A stretch of DNA of 64,000 nt from assembly GCA_037176725.1 (NCBI GenBank), contig JAZBRS010000057.1:89673501-89737500 (forward strand). Direction: 5' to 3'. Under the pieces are notes generated by a model. That model made no database searches, was not told where the DNA came from, and saw nothing but the letters and a program-made list of their open reading frames with translations. A program made the translations under genes and the position numbers. The DNA is from Posidonia oceanica. Lineage: Eukaryota; Streptophyta; Magnoliopsida; Alismatales; Posidoniaceae. How positions within the stretch are numbered: position 1 is the stretch's first letter; each line of letters begins with the position of its first letter. Positions 55,645 to 64,000 of this stretch are shown piece by piece.

Positions 55645-58198
55645 GGCACCAGTAGCCAGGCCTAGTCACCCAGAACCTGCAACATCCCTGCCCTTAGCCC
55701 AGCCTACAGCCCTACTACCTTCAGGCCAGCCTCTTGAACCCACCATAGTTGAACCTGTTCCTAAAACCGTACCACCTGCTACCAAGAAATGCCAACCTAA
55801 AGTCGATATCACTTCCCAGCTCAAAAAGGTTAAGGCCGACATATCCATCTGGGACCTGATACACACTTCTGCCGAGCATCGCGAGGCTTTCCTTCGCGTG
55901 TTCCAAGCCGCCCGTGTGTCCCAAGCCATAGAACCTGCCGCCTTGGAAAGCATGGTCAGAATGATCGCAGAGCCCCAGGTCATCACTTTCACGAGTGATG
56001 AGTTGCCTCCGGCGGGGATTAATCACAACCAACCCTTGTTCGTCACGGTACAATTCAAGAACTTTCGCATTCCCCTTGCACTGGTCGATAATGGGTCAGG
56101 CCTCAATGTCTGCCCCTTGCGAACAGCAACCAAGCTCGGATTCAAGGCCGAGGACATTACTCCGGCTGTAAAGGGAATGACAGCTTTTGACAATACTCAC
56201 CATGACGCTCTAGGGATTCTGATTATTCCTCTGACCATTGGTCCGATCACATTCGATGTGGAATTCTACGTCGTCGACTTGGAACCTAACTTCAACTTCC
56301 TGCTTGGACGCCCTTGGCTCCACAAGCATCAGGTTATCCCCTCGACCCTCCATCGCATGATCAAGTTCCGCCGAGGTGACGATGTTATCGTTGTCATGGC
56401 GGAGAATTTTAAGAAGGAGTGGATCGAAGTGGTTTCCTCTATCTCTTCGCGGACTGTCCCCTTTGACCCTGAACTCTCGAATGCCTTATACCGCGTTAAT
56501 CAGTGCGAGCCGGTTAACTTTTTGCCAGATCTCGAACGTGTCAACTCCTTGGCCGTTCACAATAACCCTTTTCAGATGGTCGAGAACGTCTGTCACAGGT
56601 GGGGCTACGTCAAAGGGACACCGCTCGGGCGACATGGCCAGGGAATCGCCGAACCAATCGTGGCGGAAGAACGAAGAGACAACGAGGGTCTAGGGTACGA
56701 CCCTCACACTGATAAAGGCAAGCGCCCGCAAGCGAAGAGTCAGAGAATGACCATACCTCGGAGCTTGGCTAACTTCACAAGCACAGGTATCCTGGATTCA
56801 AATGCAGTTCAAACCGTAGTGCAGTCGGAGCCGTGCCAAAGCTCTCCGCCACCGGAGGAGGACTGGGTCTGCGTTGAGGACTACTACTCGGACGGGGAAC
56901 AGTCTAGCACAACAGGGGCAGTTCAGACTTGCAGCGAAAGCCAGCCCAATTCAACAGCACATCAGTCGGTTTATTTGGCCACTCCTTCCACAGATCATGA
57001 AGCAGCAGTCTTGGTAGAGCCTTTGGCAGATTTGACAGTCTCTGATGTTCCCACAGTCTTGTCAACGTCATCAGTACCAACTTCAGCACCACCAGCGCCA
57101 ACTCAAGCACAGTCGGCCAGTCCACATACAACCGTTGTCACACCGGTGCAACCGCCACCCTCTCAGGAGGGTCAATCGCTGAGTCCAGTCAGCAGTGTGA
57201 CTCAGCCCTTCCCAGAAGCCGCATCTCAAGCAATGCAGCCAGCTCAATCAGTCACGCATTCTCTTGCCGCGGACCGGCAACTTTCATGGCAAGATCCTAT
57301 GACATCAGAGGCTGTGCTCTCATCATCATCATCAGTCACGGAGAACCAGCTGAGCATTGCGGTCTCCCGGCCCTCGAGCCTTCAAGAGAGCCCCTCTGCC
57401 CATCCTCTGACAGCAGCAGTCACTCTGGCAGCATATCCATCTGCAATCCCTCTGACTAGACCATCTAGGTCTCCCTCGCCGGGGCTGTCGCAATCAGGCG
57501 TGCCCATGAGTCAGAACATACAAGTACCAGAGACAGTAATCCATCTTGCAGCCGAGCCAGTGCCACAGGCCCTCGGCGCCTACTATGTCGATTCACCCTC
57601 AGATGAGGAAGAAGGAGGGGCGATAGAAGCCCAAGTCGATTCATGGATGTCTGATCTAGAGCTGCTTTACCAGGAACAGCTCGAATCCATAGCAGAAGAC
57701 TTGACACAGCACCAAGCCGCAGAAAGGAAAGGAAAAGCCATGGTTACGGATCATCCTCTGCGAGAGGGCTCCACCTCCATCATGGCCCTAGAAGAAAACT
57801 TAAGAATGCTGGACTCCTCTAGACCCGATGAGCTCATTACCATTCAACCCGAAGGTGGGTCTAGTTGGCTCGTGCAGCACATGCCTCACTCGAGCAGCAT
57901 AGCAAGGGGCGGCAGTATCCAGGTCAGCCGCCAGTCCGATACGCCCTCCACAAGCATGTTAGCAGATTCAAAAGAAGAGACACCAGTAGATCACACAACA
58001 ACGGCAACAGAACAGAAAACAGAATCAGTGACAGAGTTGTCGGAAGTTTCAGTGGCAAAGTCATCAGCAGTATCAGTTGCAGAGTCAGTAAGGCCTTCAG
58101 TAGTGTCGGCAGAACACGCAGAAGTGTCATCAGCAGCAGAGCAGACGGGAGAAGTTATCAGAACAGAGGCCGCGCGTCGAGGATACAGAAACTCTTGA
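55622..58198 (+). CDS. Protease domain plus Ser/Pro-rich tail of element G
   Basis: An 858-codon frame after the UGA, with no further stop. The first 90 residues are Pro-rich linker, then VDITSQLKKVKADISIWD. The retropepsin domain has its active site in LVDNGSGLNVCPL (about 56,083-56,110), hydrophobic ILIIPLTIGPI and NFLLGRPWLHKH. A Gly-rich GTPLGRHGQGI ... EGLGYD segment follows. A long low-complexity tail has acidic YYVDSPSDEEEGG and SRPDELITIQPEGG, both conserved in A. The last residues EAARRGYRNS are where sequence jumps to the integrase tail. The active-site Gly is intact, unlike in A. It would mature Gag if expressed. A separate start is unlikely; expression as Gag-Pro by readthrough is inferred. 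Confidence 0.8.
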   Translation, partial: SGRVYRPPAPVARPSHPEPATSLPLAQPTALLPSGQPLEPTIVEPVPKTVPPATKKCQPKVDITSQLKKVKADISIWDLIHTSAEHREAFLRVFQAARVSQAIEPAALESMVRMIAEPQVITFTSDELPPAGINHNQPLFVTVQFKNFRIPLALVDNGSGLNVCPLRTATKLGFKAEDITPAVKGMTAFDNTHHDALGILIIPLTIGPITFDVEFYVVDLEPNFNFLLGRPWLHKHQVIPSTLHRMIKFRRGDDVIVVMAENFKKEWIEVVSSISSRTVPFDPELSNALYRVNQCEPVNFLPDLERVNSLAVHNNPFQMVENVCHRWGYVKGTPLGRHGQGIAEPIVAEERRDNEGLGYDPHTDKGKRPQAKSQRMTIPRSLANFTSTGILDSNAVQTVVQSEPCQSSPPPEEDWVCVEDYYSDGEQSSTTGAVQTCSESQPNSTAHQSVYLATPSTDHEAAVLVEPLADLTVSDVPTVLSTSSVPTSAPPAPTQAQSASPHTTVVTPVQPPPSQEGQSLSPVSSVTQPFPEAASQAMQPAQSVTHSLAADRQLSWQDPMTSEAVLSSSSSVTENQLSIAVSRPSSLQESPSAHPLTAAVTLAAYPSAIPLTRPSRSPSPGLSQSGVPMSQNIQVPETVIHLAAEPVPQALGAYYVDSPSDEEEGGAIEAQVDSWMSDLELLYQEQLESIAEDLTQHQAAERKGKAMVTDHPLREGSTSIMALEENLRMLDSSRPDELITIQPEGGSSWLVQHMPHSSSIARGGSIQVSRQSDTPSTSMLADSKEETPVDHTTTATEQKTESVTELSEVSVAKSSAVSVAESVRPSVVSAEHAEVSSAAEQTGEVIRTEAARRGYRNS

Positions 58199-58265
58199 GG
58201 ACATGGACCAGGTCGAGCAGTTCGAGCCGGTCAACATGTGCTACCTCAAGAAGTACTATCAGTAG
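58186..58265 (+). pseudogene. Integrase C-terminal tail remnant in element G
   Basis: In another frame, LEDMDQVEQFEPVNMCYLKK then YYQ-stop (58,263-58,265), matching the last residues of integrase in A (6,041-6,110). Everything between the protease tail and this point, about 3.7 kb in A (RT, both RNase H, integrase core), is absent. Marks an internal deletion. Confidence 0.85.
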
Positions 58266-59525
58266 CTGGGAGTAGCCCTTGCGGATCCTTCCTCCCACTT
58301 CTCATGTTTTCACCACCCGCATGTCTTTGTATCTCTATTCGCTCTATCTCCTCCGTACTTTGCTTCATCCCATTTCCTACATTTCCTGATATTGCAGCAC
58401 TCCCGTGCATCCCTGCTCATCCCATCCACATTCCTCATCAAATCATGCGTTGCATAGCCGCCCGGTGATGAAAACCGGAGGTGCTTGCCTGTTGCGAAAG
58501 GAGTCTCCCGACTTCACCTGATACTACTTAGACGTCTTGACTAGTGAGGGAGCCACCACTCAATGAGAGTGAGCGAAGTGCCCAAACTCCTAAAGACTTA
58601 CACTCCTAGAAGAGTGCTAGGCTTTAGCCAGAAAGCAATACATATTTCAGCCTAGATGTGCAAGAAAAGAGAGAAAGAGAGAGCCAAAAGTCTGTACCCG
58701 AAAGACCCTAACACCCACTTCCTCTAGGGAGGGGACAGCGGAAACCTGTGAGCCAAAAAAAAGAGAGGAAGAAAAGAAAAAAGAAAGGAAGAAGAAAAAG
58801 AGAAAGAAAAAGAATGAAAAAAAGAAAAAAAAACAAAAAAAAACAAAAAGAGAATGATAGAAAAGGAAAGGGAGGGGGACAAAGGCCCCATTCCCACCAA
58901 AAAAAGAGAGAAAGAAGAAGAGAATAAAGGCAGGCAGGGTAACCCCGCACCTCTCACCTACCCCAGAAAAGAGTCAAAGCCCGGATCAGGTCTTCCTCGC
59001 TTCCGAAATGGGAATGAGGAGAGCCCTGCACACCGACATAAAAAGAGAAGGAAGAGGTAGGAGCGAGTGTAAGTCCTTGAGAGTTTGACATGGAGCCCGT
59101 CCACTCTACACCACCACCAAACATCACCGACACCCTTTCCTAGAGTGCCACCAACAAGTCAGGAGTCTGAGTAGAGTCTGGTGAATCAGGGACCGCTCCT
59201 TTCCTATACAGCAGGCACCAAAGGACCTCGATACTGAGGGCAAACCACACCAATCACGCATGCATCTGCATTTCCAGTCATCTCCCCTCCCTCTAATCAC
59301 TCTACTTTCCAAGGCTTACTCCAGCGCTGAGATAGTGCTTCTACTCAGCACGCGTTGGCACCATCAGGCTGCGACAACCTGGGACTCCCGCTAATCCCCG
59401 CCGCGTCAACAGAATCTCTTTGCTTACATATGATTTAATCGCCATGATCTGAATATTACTGCTAGATGTGTTGAACTGTTTTACCCACCTCAGAATCTGC
59501 TTTCCCTCAGTAGTTTTCTGCCTGT
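58266..59525 (+). other. Spacer between integrase tail and DUF7745-like ORF in G
   Basis: No gene recognised. Contains a strong purine tract (58,754-58,930, AAAGAAAAAG-type). Its end reads CTGATAATTCACAG, then TTTGGTAACAG before GTACCC (AG at about 59,557-59,558), a candidate 3' splice site also present in A. Confidence 0.55.
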
Positions 59526-59609
59526 ATGAGATCTGATAATTCACAGTTTGGTAACAGGTACCCAAAGACCCTCGTAACAGCCGTCTGCATACATTCTGTA
59601 ATCTGCGCA

Positions 59610-60812
59610 ATGGGTTTCCCCACTCTGGTGACCCCGGCATACTGTTCTGAGATCCTGCGAGAATGGATCGGCAAGCTTACCAAAGATGACTGTGAGAAGT
59701 TGCACCTGTGGGGCATTCCGACCAAGTTGCTAAAGGCTGCTGATGTAGAAGTAAGTCGCCATCTCCTCTGTGCTGCTGCGCGATTCTGGAAACCAGCACA
59801 CCACATCTTCCGTTTCGGTAGAACTGAACTGACACCTACACTGGAAGAAGTGCGCCGGATTTGTGGCTTTTCCAAGATCCTGCGGCCACCCATCTTCATG
59901 AGGCGTGACAGATACATCGCAGTCCTGAAACAGCTGACCGGCCTCTCTACCCGAAGTTGCCAGCAGAAACTGATTTGCACCAGCGGGCGCATGCCTCTGC
60001 TCCGCTTAGCGTATTTTGATGATATTGTGGAAAAGCGCGCTGAACTCGGAGATGAGTTGTGGCTCCGGGGATTTGTCACCCGTTTCCTAGGCGAATTGGT
60101 CTTTACTCATGGCAAGACAATAGTGGCCGTCGAGATCGCAGAAATAGCACTCGCTGTGGTGACTCGCCAGATAGACCTGACACCGGTTGTCCTAGCAGAA
60201 ACATACCGCGGACTGGACTGCATCTCGCACCGCTGCCGCCACTTCCATGGTTGCGGAGCACTCATTCAGGTCTGGCTAGCCGCATACACTGAGATGGACC
60301 TTCTGTGCCCCCAAGTACATGCTTTCGAGGCCTACTGCAACAGCGGCCATGCCAAGGCCGTCAAGAGCGTCAAGGAAGAACACGAAAGGCTATCAGGACT
60401 GACAGATGACACAGTAACCTGGCGCATCATTCCTTCTGCGGCCGAACCATTCACTGTCTTCTTCAATGCGCGCGACATGCGGTTGGTTGTGCTACCGGGA
60501 TTCACCACGGGTGTGGAATACCACCCTATCAGAGTCATGCGCTAGTTCGGCTTCCAGCAAGACGCCTTTGTCGACAGCACGGCACCTAGGCTCCTTCAAG
60601 AATATCCCCTCAGTACAATTGCCCCGACGAAGGAGCTGGCCAACCTAATGCAGCATGGGGTGCGATCAACAGACATCGCGGCTATAAGAGGTGTAAGGTG
60701 TACTCCTGAGTACATCGCTGAGGTGCAGGACCTCTGGCCCATTGACGAAGTCCCGCCAAGCGGTCCCTTGTTCCCTGACTCTGGAAAATCAAAGAAGGCC
60801 CAAATCAGTTAG
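59610..60812 (+). pseudogene. DUF7745 / plant-mobile-domain-like protein of element G, one internal stop
   Basis: A 400-residue frame starting MGFPTLVTPAY (an upstream Met at 59,526 precedes the candidate splice acceptor and is less likely). One premature TAG at 60,543-60,545 sits where A has Gln (CAG to TAG); the frame then stays open to TAG 60,810-60,812. Motifs: LREWIGKLTKDDCEKLHLWG, FRFGRTELTPTLEEVRRIC, a Cys/His-rich GLDCISHRCRHFHGCGALIQ, TWRIIPSAAEPFTVFFNARD, LVVLPGFTTGVEYHPIRVM and a basic C-terminus DSGKSKKAQIS. The PMD-like FRFG..ELTPTLEEV core suggests capture of a host-type domain. It is not gag, pol or a membrane-anchored env; I see no signal peptide or transmembrane segment. Function unknown. 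Confidence 0.78.
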
Positions 60813-61188
60813 AGCCGTCATGCAGCTGTCACTCTGTTTTCCTTTCAAGTTGTGCTGTACTTTTTGGCCTGCCACAGGCATGTAACCAACAGTTCTATCA
60901 ATGCAAAAGCGTTTTGTGCTGGCTGTTCACATTTTAAAGCTGATCATCGCATTCCATGCTCCTCACCACTCACATCCGGAGGCCCCTGGCCCGACTTGTT
61001 GCCCACGTGACGAAAGTCCTCAGCAAACGACCCAGGCTCCAGGATCTCTGCGGACCCGCGTCGTCAAATCCTGCTACCGGACATCCCTAGCTGACTCTTC
61101 ATCGGGCTGGTACCCTAAACTACTCGTCTGACAAACACGTCAGTTTTGTCCATCCTTCGCCTTTCGATGCCAGGGGCGTTTCGACCAA

Positions 61189-61215
61189 CCCCTGGTATCA
61201 TCCTGATACCAGGGG
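61189..61215. repeat. Perfect 12-bp hairpin in the G 3' UTR
   Basis: CCCCTGGTATCA, loop TCC, TGATACCAGGGG. A further GATGCCAGGGGCG lies just upstream and GGGGCATC just downstream. Confidence 0.85.
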
Positions 61216-61659
61216 CATCTTTTCGATGCCCCGCGGTATCTCATCCATGTCACCACCTTCCTCTTTGCCGGCCGATAAGTCTGATATCTTATCAACTTTT
61301 TTCAATCAATCAATCTCATTATTATTTCATCCCCTCTTTGCCGGCCGATAAGTCCGATATCTTATCACCTTTTTATCAAGCAATCTCATCATTATCTCAT
61401 CCCCCTCTCTAGCAATCAATCTTATCATTACCTCATCTCCCTTCTTTAGCAATAGCTCTCATCATTATCTCATCCCCCTCTTTAGCAATCAATCTCATCA
61501 TTACCTCATCTCCCTTCTTTAGCAATAGCTCTCATCATTACCTCATCTCCCTTCTTTAGCAATAGCTCTCATCATTATCTCATCCCCTCTTATCAAGCAA
61601 TCAATCACTCACCAATCGATCACTCATCAATCAATCATTCATCAATCAAGCACTCTCAG

Positions 61660-62835
61660 GCTCATATCCTAAACTATCTGCTCTCAGGCTGATATCCTAA
61701 ACTATCTGCTCTCAGGCTGATATCCTAAACTATCTGCTCAGGCTGATATCCTAAACTATCTGCTCAGGCTGATATCCTAAACTATCTGCTCAGGCTGATA
61801 TCCTAAACTATCTGCTCTCAGGCTGATATCCTAAACTATCTGCTCAGGCTGATATCCTAAACTATCTGCTCTCAGGCTGATAACCTAAACTATCATCTCG
61901 GCCGATCCATGGTTGGCCCGCAGTTGTGTTATACGACTGACATCCAGTAACTGTCACTCGTAATTGCCCTTTCCAGTTGATAGGACTGTAAACTATCGTT
62001 CCAGTTGATAGGACTGTAAACTATCGCTCTTGGCTGATGATCCAAAACTCATCCTAGGCTGATAACCTAAACTATCACTGGCAATTACGTTATACGGCTG
62101 ATATCCAGAAACTATCCCTTGCAATTGCTCTTTCCGGTTGATAGGACCGTAAACTATCGCTAGGCTGATAACCTAAACTATCGCTAGGCTGATAACCTAA
62201 ACTATCACTCGCAATTGCATTATACGGCTGATATCCAGTAACTATCACTCGCAAACCCCCTTTTCCAGTTGATAGGACTGTAAACTATCGTTCCAATTGA
62301 TAGGACTGTAAACTATCATTCTCTGGCTGATGATCCAAAACTCATCCTGGGCTGATATCCAAAACTATCACGGGTTTGCGTTATACGGCTGATATCCAGT
62401 AACTATCCCTCATAATTGCTCTTTCCGGTTGATAGGACCGTAAACTATCGCTAGGCTGATAACCTAAACTATCGCTAGGCTGATAACCTAAACTATCACC
62501 CACAATTATGTTATACGGCTGATATCCAGTAACTATCCCTCATGGTTTGCCCTTTCCAGTTGATAGGACTGTAAACTATCGTTCCAGTTGATAAGACTGT
62601 AAACTATCATTCTCTGGCTGATGATCCAAAACTCATCCTAGGCTGATAACCTAAACTATCACCTGCAACCATGTTATACGGCTGATATCCAGTAACTATC
62701 ACTCACAACTGCACCTTCCAGTTGATAGGACTGTAAACTATCGCTCCAGTTGATAGGACTGTAAACTATCGTTCCGGTTGATAGGACTGTAAACTATCGC
62801 CCTCGGCTGATGATCCGAAACTCATCCGGTCGATG
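61660..62835. repeat. Satellite-like array in the G 3' UTR
   Basis: The first part has about nine units of GGCTGATATCCTAAACTATC with CTGCTCTCA spacers (24-28 bp). From about 61,920 a higher-order repeat of roughly 130-160 bp mixes GGCTGATATCCAGTAACTATC-like, GTTGATAGGACTGTAAAC, GGCTGATGATCCAAAACTC and GGCTGATAACCTAAACTATC units, with TTATACGG marking each round (six rounds). Confidence 0.9.
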
Positions 62836-63294
62836 AGTCCGACAACTTATCACCTCCTCCGCGCGACTTCGTCCCAAAGGATGGAGCCCCGCGTCCTTCC
62901 ACGTCTGGGAAAGGGTCCATCTCTCCCGTCGCACTTTTGTGAGCATTGGCCATTCTTCTTTCTGTAGCAGGTCTGGACTTCCCACCAAGCTCCGCGGCGC
63001 ACTGCAACGCCCCTCTTCAACGTCATCGGCGTCACCAGCATCATCCGCGTCGTCTCGACTTCCCCATCGGTACTAACTTCAGCACTAACTTTTGCATTGC
63101 ACCCGCATTAGCATGCATTGCATATACTGCATTTCTTGCATCTGCACCTGCACATTGCACTGCGGCAACGATCTACGACGTTCGGCGCATCCGCCGAATA
63201 AGTGGCCCACGCCGATAACAACCCTCTGCTCTCGCCAGTCAAATGGGGTGTCCCGTCAACCCTGAGCAGCGGCCTCGCTTCGCTCGGCCTCGCT

Positions 63295-63308
63295 CAGGGA
63301 GGGGCATC
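63295..63308 (+). promoter_or_regulatory. Polypurine tract of element G
   Basis: AGGGAGGGGCATC directly before the 3' LTR TGTAGACACC; primes plus-strand DNA synthesis. Confidence 0.85.
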
Positions 63309-64000
63309 TGTAGACACCCCATTTTGACAGGCCGGATCGATTGGAACCTTCTGGTAGCTGCTGGACCCATATCTAGACCCAAACCCGCACCTTCCTCTCC
63401 TTCTTTCCTTTCAAAACAAGCCCAAACTCGACCTAAGATTACCCCCCTTTCCCGAACCTGAAAACTAACCAAAATCCATAGGAAAACTCACCCCTGATGA
63501 CTTAGTAAACCCACCAAAAAGCCTGCAAAATTTCAAACCAGAACCCCTCCCAAAAACCCTAGGAAACTTATGCAGAAATACCCTTTTTCTACGCCTCAAA
63601 ACTCCTCCAAAACTTTCTCAAAACAAAACCAAAACCCCGGGACCAAAACTAGAAACCCTAGACCCCACACCCGCCAAGTTTCACCCCTTTCCGAGACCTC
63701 TAAGCCCCCCTTTTGGCCAAATTATCGTTTTCTCTCTCCGGGATTATCGTTTTCTCTCTCCTCTCTCTCTCCTGATTATCGTCTCTCTTTTCATCCCCTT
63801 CTTGCCCTTTTTCTGGCTTGGCTGTGGGCCCCCTTTGTACTTCTATCCCTTCTCTATCTCATTCCTAATTTTATTTTATTTTTAGCATTTTACCTGAATT
63901 TTAAAAATCATTTCCCTCAAACCTATCTCTTTTCCCTCTATTTCCCTCCTTTTCCCATTTCTTTCCTCCTCCTCTTTCCCTTTTCTCTCTTTTGCAAAAA
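63309..64000 (+). mobile_element. 3' LTR of element G, first 692 bp
   Basis: Matches 45,454-46,145 with about 12 mismatches by eye and no indels that I could see. Continues past the window. Confidence 0.95.

Larger units (their letters stand above)
60813..63294 (+). other. 3' UTR of element G, repeat-rich
   Basis: Non-coding. Contains a perfect hairpin (61,189-61,215), a 40-bp TCTCATCATTATCTCATC-type repeat (61,310-61,600), the large CTGATATCCTAAACTATC array (61,660-62,835), and a unique stretch to 63,294. Entirely missing from element A. Confidence 0.8.
45454..64000 (+). mobile_element. Element G: young, pol-deleted Tat/Ogre-like retrotransposon
   Basis: 5' LTR 45,454-51,652, PBS, leader, gag, protease, integrase tail only, DUF7745-like ORF, repeat-rich 3' UTR, PPT, 3' LTR from 63,309 running off the window. 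Inserted in the leader of element E. The first 692 bp of both LTRs differ at about 12 sites by eye. Without RT and integrase it would need another element for mobility. Confidence 0.9.

Overview
The window is 64 kb of plant nuclear DNA made almost entirely of nested LTR retrotransposons of the Ty3/gypsy class. I see no host gene, tRNA gene or rRNA gene. Several LTRs end at a primer-binding site matching TGGCGACTCCGCTGGGGA, the complement of a plant tRNA-Arg 3' end, and the pol of the left element carries a second RNase H before integrase; together these point to the Tat/Ogre-like lineage. The gag and DUF7745-type proteins remind me of pomegranate (Punica granatum) or a related eudicot. That is recollection only and was not checked.

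Layout. (A) 3,544-19,588, minus strand: a decayed element with 5' LTR, PBS, gag, protease, RT, two RNase H domains, integrase and a DUF7745/plant-mobile-domain-like ORF. Its 3' end is fused at about 3,543 to an LTR of a different family (1-3,543). (B) A minus-strand element whose LTRs lie at 19,671-24,494 (split by solo LTR F at 21,682-24,195) and at 24,521-26,591 plus 38,730-38,960 (split by C). A sits in B's leader. (C) 26,592-38,729, minus: gag-only element(s) with three more LTR copies, inserted in the B LTR and then rearranged by tandem duplication. (D) 38,961-42,382, minus: the host element for B, now a partial LTR plus three large tandem arrays. (E) 42,383-45,453, plus: 5' LTR, PBS and leader only, interrupted by G. 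(G) 45,454 to beyond 64,000, plus: 6.2-kb LTR, PBS, gag, protease, a pol deletion that leaves only the integrase tail, a DUF7745-like ORF, a repeat-rich 3' UTR, PPT and the start of the 3' LTR.

Relative order read from the nesting: D is oldest; B and E inserted in D; A, C and F inserted in B; G inserted in E. The two G LTR ends differ at about 12 of 692 bases by eye, so G is young. A, C and G are all defective: A by stops, frameshifts and lost catalytic residues, C and G by loss of the RT-RNase H-integrase core.

Features of most interest: gag and protease separated by one in-frame UGA in both A and G; good splice donors inside the LTRs with a conserved acceptor just before gag; an extra PMD-like ORF after integrase; a second tRNA-Arg-complementary motif inside every LTR of the A/B/E/F/G group; and arrays of short inverted-repeat modules in the LTRs, two of which took independent insertions at the same GGCGAC|AAC target.
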